From contig JAAELT010000672.1 in the NCBI GenBank assembly GCA_024226315.1, forward strand, positions 1 to 32,067: DNA of 32,067 bases. The letters run 5' to 3'. The stretch is from a bacterium. Its GTDB lineage: Bacteria; Acidobacteriota; Thermoanaerobaculia; Multivoradales; J023. The notes beneath the pieces are model-generated. The model ran no database searches and had not been told where the DNA came from. It worked only from the letters and a program-made list of their open reading frames with translations. Shown piece after piece: positions 1 to 8,225 of this stretch (the stretch's first letter is position 1; every line of letters begins with the position of its first letter). Both the position numbers and the translations under genes were made by a program.

Positions 1-1
1 C

Positions 2-373
2 CTGCCGGTGGTGTGCGTCGACCGAGCGCGGCTGCTCGAGGCGGTGCGCCACCTGCTGGACAACGCGGTGCGGTACCTGGGAGATCAGCCGGCGCCGCGG
101 ATCGAGGTGGGCGTGCGTGATCCTGGCGCTGCGGGCGGTGAGCCACCGACCTTCTACGTCCGCGACAACGGGATGGGCATCGAGCGCAAGTACCACGAGA
201 AGGTCTTCGAGCTCTTCGAGCGCCTCGATCCGGAGGCGTCGGAGGGGACCGGCATCGGCCTGGCGCTGGTCAAGCGCATCATCGAAGTCCACGGCGGGCG
301 GGTGTGGGTGGAGTCGGAAGGGGCTGAGCGAGGGTCGACGTTCTGTTTCACGCTTTTCACTTTCGGAGTCTAG
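2..373 (+). CDS. Sensor histidine kinase, C-terminal ATPase domain (5' partial)
   Basis: This is the end of a two-component sensor kinase whose start lies before the window; the reading frame is open from base 2. The visible 123 residues are a GHKL/HATPase_c ATP-binding domain: an N-box (LLDNAVRY) near the start, a G1 box (DNGMGIE), an F-box-like stretch (VFELFERL) and a G2 box (GTGIGLALVKRIIE) followed by HGGRVWVES, in the usual order and spacing. The dimerisation and phosphoacceptor domain and any sensor domain are upstream, so the signal is unknown. The strong F- and G2-box match suggests the bacteriophytochrome/PAS-kinase type, but this is only an impression. No response regulator gene follows. 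A long palindrome lies 55 bp after the stop. Confidence 0.9.
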   Translation: MPVVCVDRARLLEAVRHLLDNAVRYLGDQPAPRIEVGVRDPGAAGGEPPTFYVRDNGMGIERKYHEKVFELFERLDPEASEGTGIGLALVKRIIEVHGGRVWVESEGAERGSTFCFTLFTFGV

Positions 374-427
374 CCCGCTTCGCCAGCGATCCGTCGTCGG
401 GTGAGCCCGCGAAAGGTTGACGGCCGG

Positions 428-501
428 CGGGCGCGCGGCCTATGACGGCGGTCACAGAGCCCGTCGGCTCAGCATGACCGCCGTCATAGGCCGCGCGCCC
501 G
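428..501. repeat. Long near-perfect palindrome (27-bp inverted repeat)
   Basis: Bases 428-454 and 475-501 are perfect reverse complements of each other (27 bp). The 20-bp spacer contains a second stem, GAGCC (457-461) with GGCTC (466-470). Each long arm also holds a smaller dyad, TGAC-N4-GTCA. The whole element could fold into a large hairpin or cruciform. It sits between the kinase stop and the cytochrome operon. No T-run follows on either strand, so a classical intrinsic terminator is not clear; it may be a Rho-independent-like structure, a regulator site or a mobile palindromic repeat. Confidence 0.85.
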
Positions 502-544
502 GCAAGGCAGAGAATAGGATATCTGCTGGCCGTTCTCGATTCCA

Positions 545-562
545 GGGGGAGCTCGATCCCCC
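545..562 (+). promoter_or_regulatory. Hairpin in the leader of the cytochrome operon
   Basis: GGGGGA (545-550) and TCCCCC (557-562) pair perfectly around a 6-base loop. The hairpin ends about 16 bp before the GAGAGG ribosome binding site of the first operon gene. It could act as a leader structure, a transcript-stabilising hairpin or an attenuator; the sequence alone does not say which. Confidence 0.4.
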
Positions 563-588
563 ACTTGGCAAACCGACGAGAGGTCATT

Positions 589-2673
589 GTGTTTCGACGA
601 CCCGCGAGCTCGCTCTCCTTTTTCCACCGTGTTCTGCTGATCGCGGCGCTCCCGGCGGTTGCCGGCACCGTCGCACACGCCCAGGTCCCCGCCACGCTCG
701 AGGACTTTCACCTCTCCGGCACGCAGATCGGCGACGTTCCGCCCGGCGTCATGGAGACGTCGCCTACCTGCGCGACCTGTCACGGCAACTACGACCCGGA
801 TCACGAGCCCTACCGGACCTGGCGGGGCAGCCTGATGGGGCAGGCGGGGCGGGATCCGCTCTTTTACGCGCAGATGACCAACGCCAACCAGGACGTGGCC
901 AACGCCGGCTACTTCTGCATGCGCTGCCATGTGCCGTTGTCCTTCGTCACCGGGCATGCCTACGACCCGAGCGGCGCGTCCCTCGACGACGTCGACCGCG
1001 ACGGCGTCACCTGCCACTTCTGCCACTCGATGGTGGATCCGGTCTACAAGCCCGGGGTCAGCCCGCCGGAGGACGTCGCCGTCCTCGCGGGGCTGGCCGA
1101 GGTTCCGTCCCACTACGGCAACTCCATGTTCGTGCTCGACCCGACCGGCTTGCGCCGCGGCCCCTACGACGACCCGGACCCGCAGCTCCATCCGGCGATC
1201 CAGTCGCCCTTCTTTCGCAGCGGCGACATGTGCGGAACCTGTCACGACGTCGGTAACGTCGCCGTCTCGAAGCAGGCCGACGGCACCTACCGTTACAACA
1301 GTCTGGACGAGCCGCCACCGGACGAGGATCCCTATACCCTCTTCCCCCTCGAGCGGACCTACACCGAGTGGAAGCTGAGCGCCTTCGCCGACGGTGGCGT
1401 CGACATGGGCGGGATCTTCGGCGGCCAGGGTCCGCCGGTGGTCAGCACCTGCCAGGACTGCCACATGCCCAAGGCGGAGGCCAGCGGTTGTTTGTACAGC
1501 GCGCCGCGGACCGACCTCGCGGTGCACGAATTCGCGGGCGCGTCGTCCTGGGTGCTCGAGATCATCGGCCTTCACTATGCGGGCGACCCGGACGTGGATC
1601 AGGACGCCATCGAGGCCGGGCGCCAGAAAGCGATCGAGATGGTCGGCCGGGCCGCGGCCCTGGAGCTCCAGCAGGATCCGGGCTCGCTCGATGCCCGGCT
1701 GATCAACCAGAGCGGCCACAAGCTGCCTACCGGGCATATCGAAGGCCGCCGGGTCTGGGTCAACGCCAAGATCTTCGACGCGGCGGACCAGCTGCTCTTG
1801 GAGTACGGCCACTACGACCACGACGAAGCCCATCTCGACGAGACCTCGACCGTGGTCTACGAGATGAAGGTGGGGCTGAGCAGTGACGCTTCGGGCGCCA
1901 CCGGCCTGCCGCCGGGAACGACCACCCACATGGCCCTGGCCGACACCATCGTCAAGGACACGCGAATCCCGCCGCAGGGCTTCGACAATGCCGCCTACGA
2001 GGCGGCGGGGGCGCCGGTGGTCGGGACCGTCTATGCCGACGGGCAGTATTGGGACGACCAGGATTTCTGGCTGCCGGACGGTGCCGCCAGGGCCGAGGTG
2101 ACGGCCTATTACCAGACCGCGACCCGCCACTACATCGAGGCCCTGCGAGACGGCAACGTCACCGACGACTGGGGACAGATTCTCTACGACCTGTGGCTGC
2201 AGACAGACAAAGCGGCCCCGGTACCGATCGTCAACACGGAGCTCCTCCTCACACCGTTCGAGCGCGGTGATTTCGACTTCGACGGTGATGTCGACGGCGA
2301 GGACTTCGCCGCCCTCGAAGGCTGCTACACGGGACCTTTCGGGGGACCGTATCCCGCGCCCTGCGCCCTCGGCGACTTCGACGGGGACGGCGACGTCGAC
2401 TGTAACGACGGGCGCCTCTTCGCCATCGCCTGGACCGAGCCGGGTGAGCCGCCGGTGCTCTCGGCATGTCGCGGCGTCGTCGAGATCCCCGCTCTTTCAG
2501 GGGTCGGTCTCGTTGCGATGATCATGGTTTTGGCGCTGGCCGGCTGGTTCCTCGTCGGCCGCGTCCACTCACCTACCCGTTCGGGTAGTCCCGCGCTGTT
2601 CTGCCCTACCCGATCAGGCGACAAGACTACCCCAAAGACTGTGGACCCGCCGCGGATCGAGTCAGCACCCTGA
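589..2673 (+). CDS. Secreted pentaheme cytochrome c with dockerin-like repeat and C-terminal membrane anchor
   Basis: I place the start at GTG 589 because GAGAGG lies 6-11 bases before it and the protein then begins with a normal signal peptide ending near AHAQ; an in-frame TTG at 565 has no ribosome site. The 694-residue product has five CXXCH heme motifs at Cys61, Cys110, Cys142, Cys215 and Cys288, then a domain with the SGHKLPTG signature seen in multiheme cytochromes. Around residues 560-615 are two acidic calcium-loop motifs (DFDFDGDVDGEDF and DFDGDGDVDCNDG) like a dockerin type I pair. Near residue 633 IPALSG starts a single hydrophobic helix followed by VGR, resembling IPTL-CTERM sorting tails. 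It lies 39 bp before the gamma-type cytochrome and probably carries electrons to or from the oxidoreductase complex. The exact role is inferred. Confidence 0.8.
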   Translation: MFRRPASSLSFFHRVLLIAALPAVAGTVAHAQVPATLEDFHLSGTQIGDVPPGVMETSPTCATCHGNYDPDHEPYRTWRGSLMGQAGRDPLFYAQMTNANQDVANAGYFCMRCHVPLSFVTGHAYDPSGASLDDVDRDGVTCHFCHSMVDPVYKPGVSPPEDVAVLAGLAEVPSHYGNSMFVLDPTGLRRGPYDDPDPQLHPAIQSPFFRSGDMCGTCHDVGNVAVSKQADGTYRYNSLDEPPPDEDPYTLFPLERTYTEWKLSAFADGGVDMGGIFGGQGPPVVSTCQDCHMPKAEASGCLYSAPRTDLAVHEFAGASSWVLEIIGLHYAGDPDVDQDAIEAGRQKAIEMVGRAAALELQQDPGSLDARLINQSGHKLPTGHIEGRRVWVNAKIFDAADQLLLEYGHYDHDEAHLDETSTVVYEMKVGLSSDASGATGLPPGTTTHMALADTIVKDTRIPPQGFDNAAYEAAGAPVVGTVYADGQYWDDQDFWLPDGAARAEVTAYYQTATRHYIEALRDGNVTDDWGQILYDLWLQTDKAAPVPIVNTELLLTPFERGDFDFDGDVDGEDFAALEGCYTGPFGGPYPAPCALGDFDGDGDVDCNDGRLFAIAWTEPGEPPVLSACRGVVEIPALSGVGLVAMIMVLALAGWFLVGRVHSPTRSGSPALFCPTRSGDKTTPKTVDPPRIESAP
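2573..2632 (+). repeat. CTACCCG repeats in the 3' end of the cytochrome gene
   Basis: CTACCCGTTCGGG (2573-2585) recurs as CTACCCGATCAGG (2606-2618), with a third partial copy CTACCC at 2627. The first copy also forms a hairpin, CTACCCG (2573-2579) with CGGGTAG (2582-2588). The repeats encode the hydrophilic tail after the membrane helix and lie about 80-140 bp before the next gene, so they could serve RNA folding rather than protein function. Confidence 0.5.
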
Positions 2674-2712
2674 AGAAGACCAAAGTCTACGAAACGCCAG
2701 GAGGTCGAGCTC

Positions 2713-4335
2713 ATGCGGATGGCGATCGGAAGCTCTGTGGTTCTTGTTTTGGCAGGCGCCCTGAGCGGGGTGGCTCTGGGTGATGGACTGGCGGCTCCGG
2801 ATCACGATCGCGCCGTCTCCGTGGAGCCGACCCATCAGCTCGCGGCGACCCCGGAGCTGGTGGCTCGGGGCCGGGAGCTCTACGGCCGTCGGTGCGTCGC
2901 CTGCCACGGCGAGGAAGGTCGGGGAGACGGCGAGGCCGCCTATCTGCTCTACCCCAGGCCGCGCAACTTCGTTCGCGGCCAGTTCCGCTTCGTCTCCACC
3001 TGGGACGGCGTGCCCACCGACGACGACCTGTTTCGGGTCGTCTCCCGCGGCATCCCGGGATCGGCGATGCCCTCCTGGGCTCATCTGTCGGAGACCGACC
3101 GCTGGGCGCTGATCCACTTCTTCAAGTCCCTCTCCGGGGAGCCCCTGACCGTCGAGCCGACCATCCCACCCGAGGGGGGAGAGGCGGGCACAGGGGTCGT
3201 GGGCGTTCCTCCCGAGCCGCCCGAGGACCGGGCGAGCGTCGAGCTCGGACGGACGCTCTTTGCCGAGCACTGCGCCAAATGCCACGGCCCCGAGGGCCGC
3301 GGCGACGGGCCCACCGCCGCGACCCTGGTGGACGACGCCGGGTTCCCCATCCGGCCGCGGGACCTGACCAGCGGGGTGTTCAAGGGCACCCCGCGGCCGG
3401 AGCTGCTCTACCGCCGCATCGTCGCCGGCATTCCCGGTACGCCGATGCCCCAGTCGAGCTTCGCGAGTCCCGTGGACGGCTGGCACCTGGTCCACTTCGT
3501 GCGCTCGCTGTCGAGCGAACGGCTACGCGAGCGGGCCGAGATGAAGCGTTTCCGCATCGCCGCCGTGCGCGCTCCACGCATCCCCGATCATCCCGACTCC
3601 GGGGAGTGGCGCGCCGCGCCGCCGGTCAACCTGCACCTGATGCCGCTGTGGTGGCGCTACAACCGCCCCGAGTACGTCACCGTCCAGGCACTCCACGACG
3701 GCGAGGAGCTGGCGCTGCTGCTCACCTGGGCCGACGACAGCCATGATCTGGCGGCCATCCGGCCCCAGGACTTCCGCGACGGCGCCGCGATGCAGCTGGC
3801 GACCGGGCCCGACGAGCCCTTCTTCGCCATGGGAGAGAAAGGCCGCTTCATCAACATCTGGATGTGGAAGTCAGACCGCGAAGCGGATCTCCAGGGCTTC
3901 CACGACATCGACTGGCAATACCCGGATACCGGCATCGATTCCTATCCGAATCTGGCGCGCTCGCCCTACGAGCAGCCGGTGCGCCATGCCCTGACGGTGG
4001 AGTCCGACCCGACCTTCATTACGGGGTGGGGAGCGGGCAACATCGTCGCGGATCCTCTGCGGCGCAGCTCGGCGGAAGATCTTCGGGCCCAGGGCTTCGG
4101 CACTCTGCGTGCCCGGCCGATGGCGGACCAGGAGGTCGAAGCGATAGGCATCTACGACAAGGGCTCCTACCGCGTGATGTTCCGCCGCGCTCTCGAGCCG
4201 CGCGGAGCCGGCGCGGCCGTGCTCACTCCCGGCACGACGGTGAGCGTCGGCTTCGCGATCTGGAACGGATCGGCCGGCGACCGCGACGGCAAGAAGTCGG
4301 TCAGCATCTGGCAGGACCTGGTGATCGCCGAATGA
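2713..4335 (+). CDS. Gamma-type subunit: two cytochrome c domains fused to an ethylbenzene-dehydrogenase heme domain
   Basis: The 540-residue protein has a signal peptide (residues 1 to about 23) and two class I cytochrome c domains with CVACH at Cys61-His65 and CAKCH at Cys187-His191, each followed by a methionine candidate ligand (GSAMP, GTPMP). Residues about 270-540 resemble the EB_dh domain, the b-heme-binding gamma subunit of type II DMSO reductase enzymes such as ethylbenzene dehydrogenase, selenate reductase and the proposed NxrC. AGGAGG stands 8 bases before the ATG. It is followed 28 bp later by the catalytic subunit. I infer that it passes electrons between the iron-sulfur beta subunit and periplasmic or membrane cytochromes. 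The fusion of two c-type domains to EB_dh is larger than the classical single-domain gamma subunits. Confidence 0.85.
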   Translation: MRMAIGSSVVLVLAGALSGVALGDGLAAPDHDRAVSVEPTHQLAATPELVARGRELYGRRCVACHGEEGRGDGEAAYLLYPRPRNFVRGQFRFVSTWDGVPTDDDLFRVVSRGIPGSAMPSWAHLSETDRWALIHFFKSLSGEPLTVEPTIPPEGGEAGTGVVGVPPEPPEDRASVELGRTLFAEHCAKCHGPEGRGDGPTAATLVDDAGFPIRPRDLTSGVFKGTPRPELLYRRIVAGIPGTPMPQSSFASPVDGWHLVHFVRSLSSERLRERAEMKRFRIAAVRAPRIPDHPDSGEWRAAPPVNLHLMPLWWRYNRPEYVTVQALHDGEELALLLTWADDSHDLAAIRPQDFRDGAAMQLATGPDEPFFAMGEKGRFINIWMWKSDREADLQGFHDIDWQYPDTGIDSYPNLARSPYEQPVRHALTVESDPTFITGWGAGNIVADPLRRSSAEDLRAQGFGTLRARPMADQEVEAIGIYDKGSYRVMFRRALEPRGAGAAVLTPGTTVSVGFAIWNGSAGDRDGKKSVSIWQDLVIAE

Positions 4336-4363
4336 CAGAAAACCCTGGAATTGGAGGACTCCT

Positions 4364-7300
4364 GTGACTGGAAGACCTGAGAAGTCTCACCCACCTCCGG
4401 GCATCTCGCGCCGATCGTTCCTCCAGTGGTTCGGCATCGGCACCTCGACCACGGCGCTGGGGTTGGCGGTGCCTTTGCGCGTCCTGGCCGCCGCTGATCC
4501 GGACCAGAACCCGCTGGCCGGCAGCCCGACGCGCGATTGGGAGAAGATCTACCGCGATCAGTACCGCTTCGACCGCACCTTCGACTGGGTCTGCTCCCCC
4601 AACGATACCCACGCCTGCCGGATCCGGGCCTACGTGCGCAACGACATCGTCACCCGCCTGGGTGCGACCTACGACTACCAGAAGTATGCCGACCTCGAGG
4701 GCAACAAGGCGACGGCGAACTGGAATCCCCGCCAGTGCGCCAAGGGTTACACCTTCCACCGGGTGCTCTACGGTCCTTATCGCCTGCGCCACCCGATCGT
4801 GCGCCGCGGCTGGAAGGCCTGGGCCGATGCCGGCTTCCCGGAGCTCGACGAGGAGCGCCGCCACAAGTACTACTTCTCGCGCCGCGGCGACGACGAGTTC
4901 AGCCAGATCTCCTGGGACGACGCCTTCCACGCCATCGCCCGCTGTATGGTGTCGATCGCCGAGCGCTACAGCGGCGAGGAAGGGAAGACCCGGCTGGCTG
5001 ACCAGGGCTACGCGCCGGAGATGCTCGAGGCGATGGGCGGCGCCGGCACCCGCACCATCAAGCTGCGCGGCGGCATGGGGCTCCTGGGGGTGATCGGCAA
5101 ATACGGCATGTACCGCCTGTCGAACAGTCTGGCGCTGCTCGACGCCCAGCTGCGCGACGTGACACCGGAGGAGGCGAAAGGCGGCCGCAAGTGGTCGAAC
5201 TACACTTGGCACGGCGACCAGGCACCCGGCCACCCCTGGGTGCACGGCCTCCAGACCTCGGACTGCGACTTCAACGACCTGCGCAGCTCGAAGCTCATCA
5301 TCATGGACGGCAAGAACCTGGTGGAGAACAAGCTCACCGACTCCCACTGGTTCATCGAGTGCATGGAGCGCGGCGCCAAGATCGTGGTCATCGCTCCGGA
5401 GTACGGCCCGCCGTCGACCAAGGCCGACTACTGGATTCCGATCCGGCCGCAGACCGACACGGCGCTGTTCCTGGGCATCACCCGCCTGATGATCGAGAAA
5501 GGCTGGTACGACGAGACCTTCGTCAAGCGCTTCACCGACTTTCCGCTCCTGGTGCGCAAGGACAACCTGAAGCGCCTGCGGGCCGCCGAAGTGTTCCCCG
5601 ACTACGAGAGCAACCTGTCGCCGGACGGACCGTCGATGAAGGTCCAGGGCATGAAGGGCGAGCAGCACGAGCGCCTGGGCGACTACGTGGTGTGGGACGC
5701 GAAAGCCGGCGGCCCCCGAGCCCTGACCCGCGACCAGGTGGGCGGGCGCATGGAGGCGGATGGTATCGATCCGGCGCTCGAGGGTTCCTTCGAAGTCGAG
5801 CTTGCCGACGGCAGCACGGTGGAGGCCGCGACCCTGTGGAGCCTCTACCGGGTCCACCTCGAGGACTACGACCTCGACACAGTGGTCGAGATCACCCATT
5901 CGCCGCGCAACCTCATCGAGCAGCTGGCAAAGGACATCGCCACCCTGAAGCCGGTGGCGATCCATCAGGGGGAGGGGATCAACCACTGGTTCCACGCCAC
6001 CGAGATGAACCGCGCCGCCTACCTGCCGATCATGCTCACCGGCAACATCGGCCAGCGCGGCGCCGGCTGCCACACCTGGGCCGGCAACTACAAGGCGGCG
6101 CTGTTCCAGGGCTCGACGTGGACGGGCCCGGGCTTCAAGGGCTGGGTCGGCGAAGACCCCTTCGCCCCCGAGCTCGACCCGAACATCGACGGCAAAGACG
6201 TCAAGACCCGGGTCACCGCCGCGGGCGAGGAGCCCGCCTACTGGAACCACGGCGACAAGCCGCTGATCGTCGACACGCCCAAGTACGGCCGCCGCTGCTT
6301 CACCGGCGACAGCCACATGCCGACCCCCACCAAGGCGATCCTCTATAACAACGTCAACTTGATCAACAACGCCAAGTGGGCCTACGAGATGATCAAGAAC
6401 GTCAACCCGATGGTGGAGATGCTGGTGTCGTTCGACATCCAGATGACCGCCTCCATCGAGTACGCGGACCTGGCTCTGCCGGCCAACAGCTGGCTCGAGT
6501 TCGAGGGCCTGGAGGTCACCGCCAGCTGCTCGAACCCCTTCCTGCAGATCTGGAAGGGGGGGATCCCGCCGGTGTTCAATTCGAAGGACGACCTGATGAT
6601 CATCGCCGGCATCGCCCGGGCCCTGGCCGAGGAGACCGGCGAGCAGCGCTTCGCCGAGCTCTTCGCTTTTGCCGAGCCGGAGAAACGGGGTGTCTACATC
6701 CAGCGCCTGCTCGACTCGAGCACCACCACCCGGGGCTTCCAGCTGGACGACATCATGGCCGGCAAGCACGGCCCGCCGGGCGGGGCTCTCATGCAGTTTC
6801 GCACCTATCCCCGGATCCCCTTCTGGGAGCAGATGCACGACGACGAGCCCTTCTTCACCGACACCGGGCGGCTCCATGCCTACTCCGACCTGGACGAGGC
6901 CATCGACTACGGCGAGAACTTCATCGTCCACCGCGAGGGCCCCGAGGCCACGCCTTATCTGCCCAACGTGATCGTCAGCTCGAATCCCCTGGTACGGCCC
7001 GACGACTACGGCATCCCCCAGGACGCGGAGCACTGGGACGAGCGCACCATCCGCAACGTCAAGATGCCCTGGCCGGAGGTCAAGGAGAGCAAGAACTTCC
7101 TGTGGGAGCGGGGCTACCGCTTCTTCTGCCTCACTCCCAAGACCCGCCACCGGGTCCACAGCGGCTGGTCGAACGTCGACTGGCACATGCTCTACGACTC
7201 CAACTTCGGCGATCCCTACCGCCTCGACAAGCGCGCCCCCTGCGTCGGCGAGCACCAGATCCATTTGAACCCGCAGGCGGCCCGCGACCTGGGAATCAAC

Positions 7301-7846
7301 GACGGCGACTACGTCTACGTCGACGCCAACCCGGCCGACCGCCCCTACATCGGCGCCGATCCGTCGGAGTTCTTCTACCGGGTCTCGCGCTGCATGCTGC
7401 GAGTGAAGTACAACCACGCCTACCCCTACGACATTGTGATGATGAAGCACGCGCCGTTCATCGCCACCGAGAAGAGCGTGCGGGCCCACGAGAGCCGGCC
7501 CGACGGCCGCGCGCTATCGGCCGGCACCGGCTATCAGGCCAACCTGCGCTACGGCTCCCAGCAGTCGGTGACCCGCAACTGGCACATGCCGATGCACCAG
7601 ACCGACACCCTGTTCCACCGCGCCAAGGTCACGACCGGCTTCATCTTCGGTGGCGAAGCCGACAACCACGCGATCAACACCGTGCCCAAGGAAACCCTGG
7701 TGCGGATCACCAAGGCCGAAGACGGGGGCCTCGGGGGCAAGGGGATCTGGAAGCCCGCAACCACCGGTTTTTCGCCCGACGCCGAGAGCGAGTTCATGCA
7801 GCGCTACCTCGAGGGCGAGGTGGGAGAAGTGGATTTCTGGGGATAG
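4364..7846 (+). CDS. nxrA: NXR/NarG-like molybdopterin oxidoreductase, catalytic alpha subunit (type II DMSO reductase family)
   Basis: The 1160-residue protein begins at GTG 4364, 8 bases after GGAGG. Its N-terminus has a Tat signal (SRRSFLQWF), so it is folded in the cytoplasm and exported. The iron-sulfur region reads C77-x3-D81-x3-C85 with C125 as the fourth ligand (NPRQCAKG), where most relatives have H-x3-C-x3-C. Asp300 in HGLQTSD aligns with the Mo-coordinating Asp of NarG. Segments such as YTWHGDQAPGHPWVHG and DFPLLVR strongly recall nitrite oxidoreductase alpha of Nitrospira and anammox bacteria. The likely chemistry is nitrite/nitrate interconversion on bis-MGD molybdenum, but other oxyanions cannot be excluded. 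The symbol is meant at family level. It is in the operon with gamma, beta and chaperone genes; no NarI-like gene is present. Confidence 0.85.
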   Translation: MTGRPEKSHPPPGISRRSFLQWFGIGTSTTALGLAVPLRVLAAADPDQNPLAGSPTRDWEKIYRDQYRFDRTFDWVCSPNDTHACRIRAYVRNDIVTRLGATYDYQKYADLEGNKATANWNPRQCAKGYTFHRVLYGPYRLRHPIVRRGWKAWADAGFPELDEERRHKYYFSRRGDDEFSQISWDDAFHAIARCMVSIAERYSGEEGKTRLADQGYAPEMLEAMGGAGTRTIKLRGGMGLLGVIGKYGMYRLSNSLALLDAQLRDVTPEEAKGGRKWSNYTWHGDQAPGHPWVHGLQTSDCDFNDLRSSKLIIMDGKNLVENKLTDSHWFIECMERGAKIVVIAPEYGPPSTKADYWIPIRPQTDTALFLGITRLMIEKGWYDETFVKRFTDFPLLVRKDNLKRLRAAEVFPDYESNLSPDGPSMKVQGMKGEQHERLGDYVVWDAKAGGPRALTRDQVGGRMEADGIDPALEGSFEVELADGSTVEAATLWSLYRVHLEDYDLDTVVEITHSPRNLIEQLAKDIATLKPVAIHQGEGINHWFHATEMNRAAYLPIMLTGNIGQRGAGCHTWAGNYKAALFQGSTWTGPGFKGWVGEDPFAPELDPNIDGKDVKTRVTAAGEEPAYWNHGDKPLIVDTPKYGRRCFTGDSHMPTPTKAILYNNVNLINNAKWAYEMIKNVNPMVEMLVSFDIQMTASIEYADLALPANSWLEFEGLEVTASCSNPFLQIWKGGIPPVFNSKDDLMIIAGIARALAEETGEQRFAELFAFAEPEKRGVYIQRLLDSSTTTRGFQLDDIMAGKHGPPGGALMQFRTYPRIPFWEQMHDDEPFFTDTGRLHAYSDLDEAIDYGENFIVHREGPEATPYLPNVIVSSNPLVRPDDYGIPQDAEHWDERTIRNVKMPWPEVKESKNFLWERGYRFFCLTPKTRHRVHSGWSNVDWHMLYDSNFGDPYRLDKRAPCVGEHQIHLNPQAARDLGINDGDYVYVDANPADRPYIGADPSEFFYRVSRCMLRVKYNHAYPYDIVMMKHAPFIATEKSVRAHESRPDGRALSAGTGYQANLRYGSQQSVTRNWHMPMHQTDTLFHRAKVTTGFIFGGEADNHAINTVPKETLVRITKAEDGGLGGKGIWKPATTGFSPDAESEFMQRYLEGEVGEVDFWG

Positions 7847-7857
7847 AGGAGAAGTCG

Positions 7858-8223
7858 ATGCCCTACGACCCGCGTTTCATTGGTGCACCTCCGGTGCAAC
7901 CTCGCTCGGACGACCCGATGGAGCTGGTCGGCGTGTCGCTGCCGGCGGACGAGGAGTCGGTGCGGGAGATGGCCTATACCTTCGCCGAGGAGTTCGCGCA
8001 GTTGGGCTACGGTGAAGAGCGGCTCCTGAAGCTCTTCCGCACGCCCTACTACGCCGGAGCCCATCAGGCATGGCTCGCTCTGGGCGAGGATGAGATCCAC
8101 CGCATCGTGAAAGAGAGCCTGGCCGCCTTCGGGGGCGTGCGCTTCGTGGTGCGCAGCGCCGGACCGCCGAACCAAAGAGATCCGGAGCGCCGCCGGCTAC
8201 CCGTGTTGCCAAAGGAGGCTTGA
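7858..8223 (+). CDS. Small conserved protein between alpha and beta subunit genes
   Basis: The 121-residue protein has no signal peptide, no membrane segment and no cysteine. AGAGGAGAA stands just before the ATG, and the stop lies 2 bp before the beta subunit start, so translation is probably coupled. The N-terminal third is proline-rich and irregular. The central part (REMAYTFAEEFAQLGYGEERLLKLF, then YYAGAHQAWLALGEDEIHRIV) is a run of amphipathic helices. I do not know its function. Its position between two subunits that mature in the cytoplasm suggests an assembly factor or a small extra subunit; this is inference. It is easy to miss because another frame is also open across it. Confidence 0.8.
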   Translation: MPYDPRFIGAPPVQPRSDDPMELVGVSLPADEESVREMAYTFAEEFAQLGYGEERLLKLFRTPYYAGAHQAWLALGEDEIHRIVKESLAAFGGVRFVVRSAGPPNQRDPERRRLPVLPKEA

Positions 8224-8225
8224 TC

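Noticed and set aside
565..588. TTG start for the pentaheme cytochrome
   Set aside because: It has no ribosome site, sits next to a hairpin and would add a charged stretch; GTG 589 has GAGAGG at the right distance and gives a standard signal peptide.
4301..7489. Open frame of 1062 codons on the minus strand opposite the alpha subunit
   Set aside because: It is a high-GC codon shadow of a strong plus-strand gene; the protein is Val/Gly/Arg/His-rich with no domain, no ribosome site and no place in the operon.
6376..8223. A long Arg/Pro-rich frame that includes the small gene at 7858
   Set aside because: Upstream of 7858 it is an off-frame reading of the alpha subunit; only the part from ATG 7858 with its ribosome site is real.
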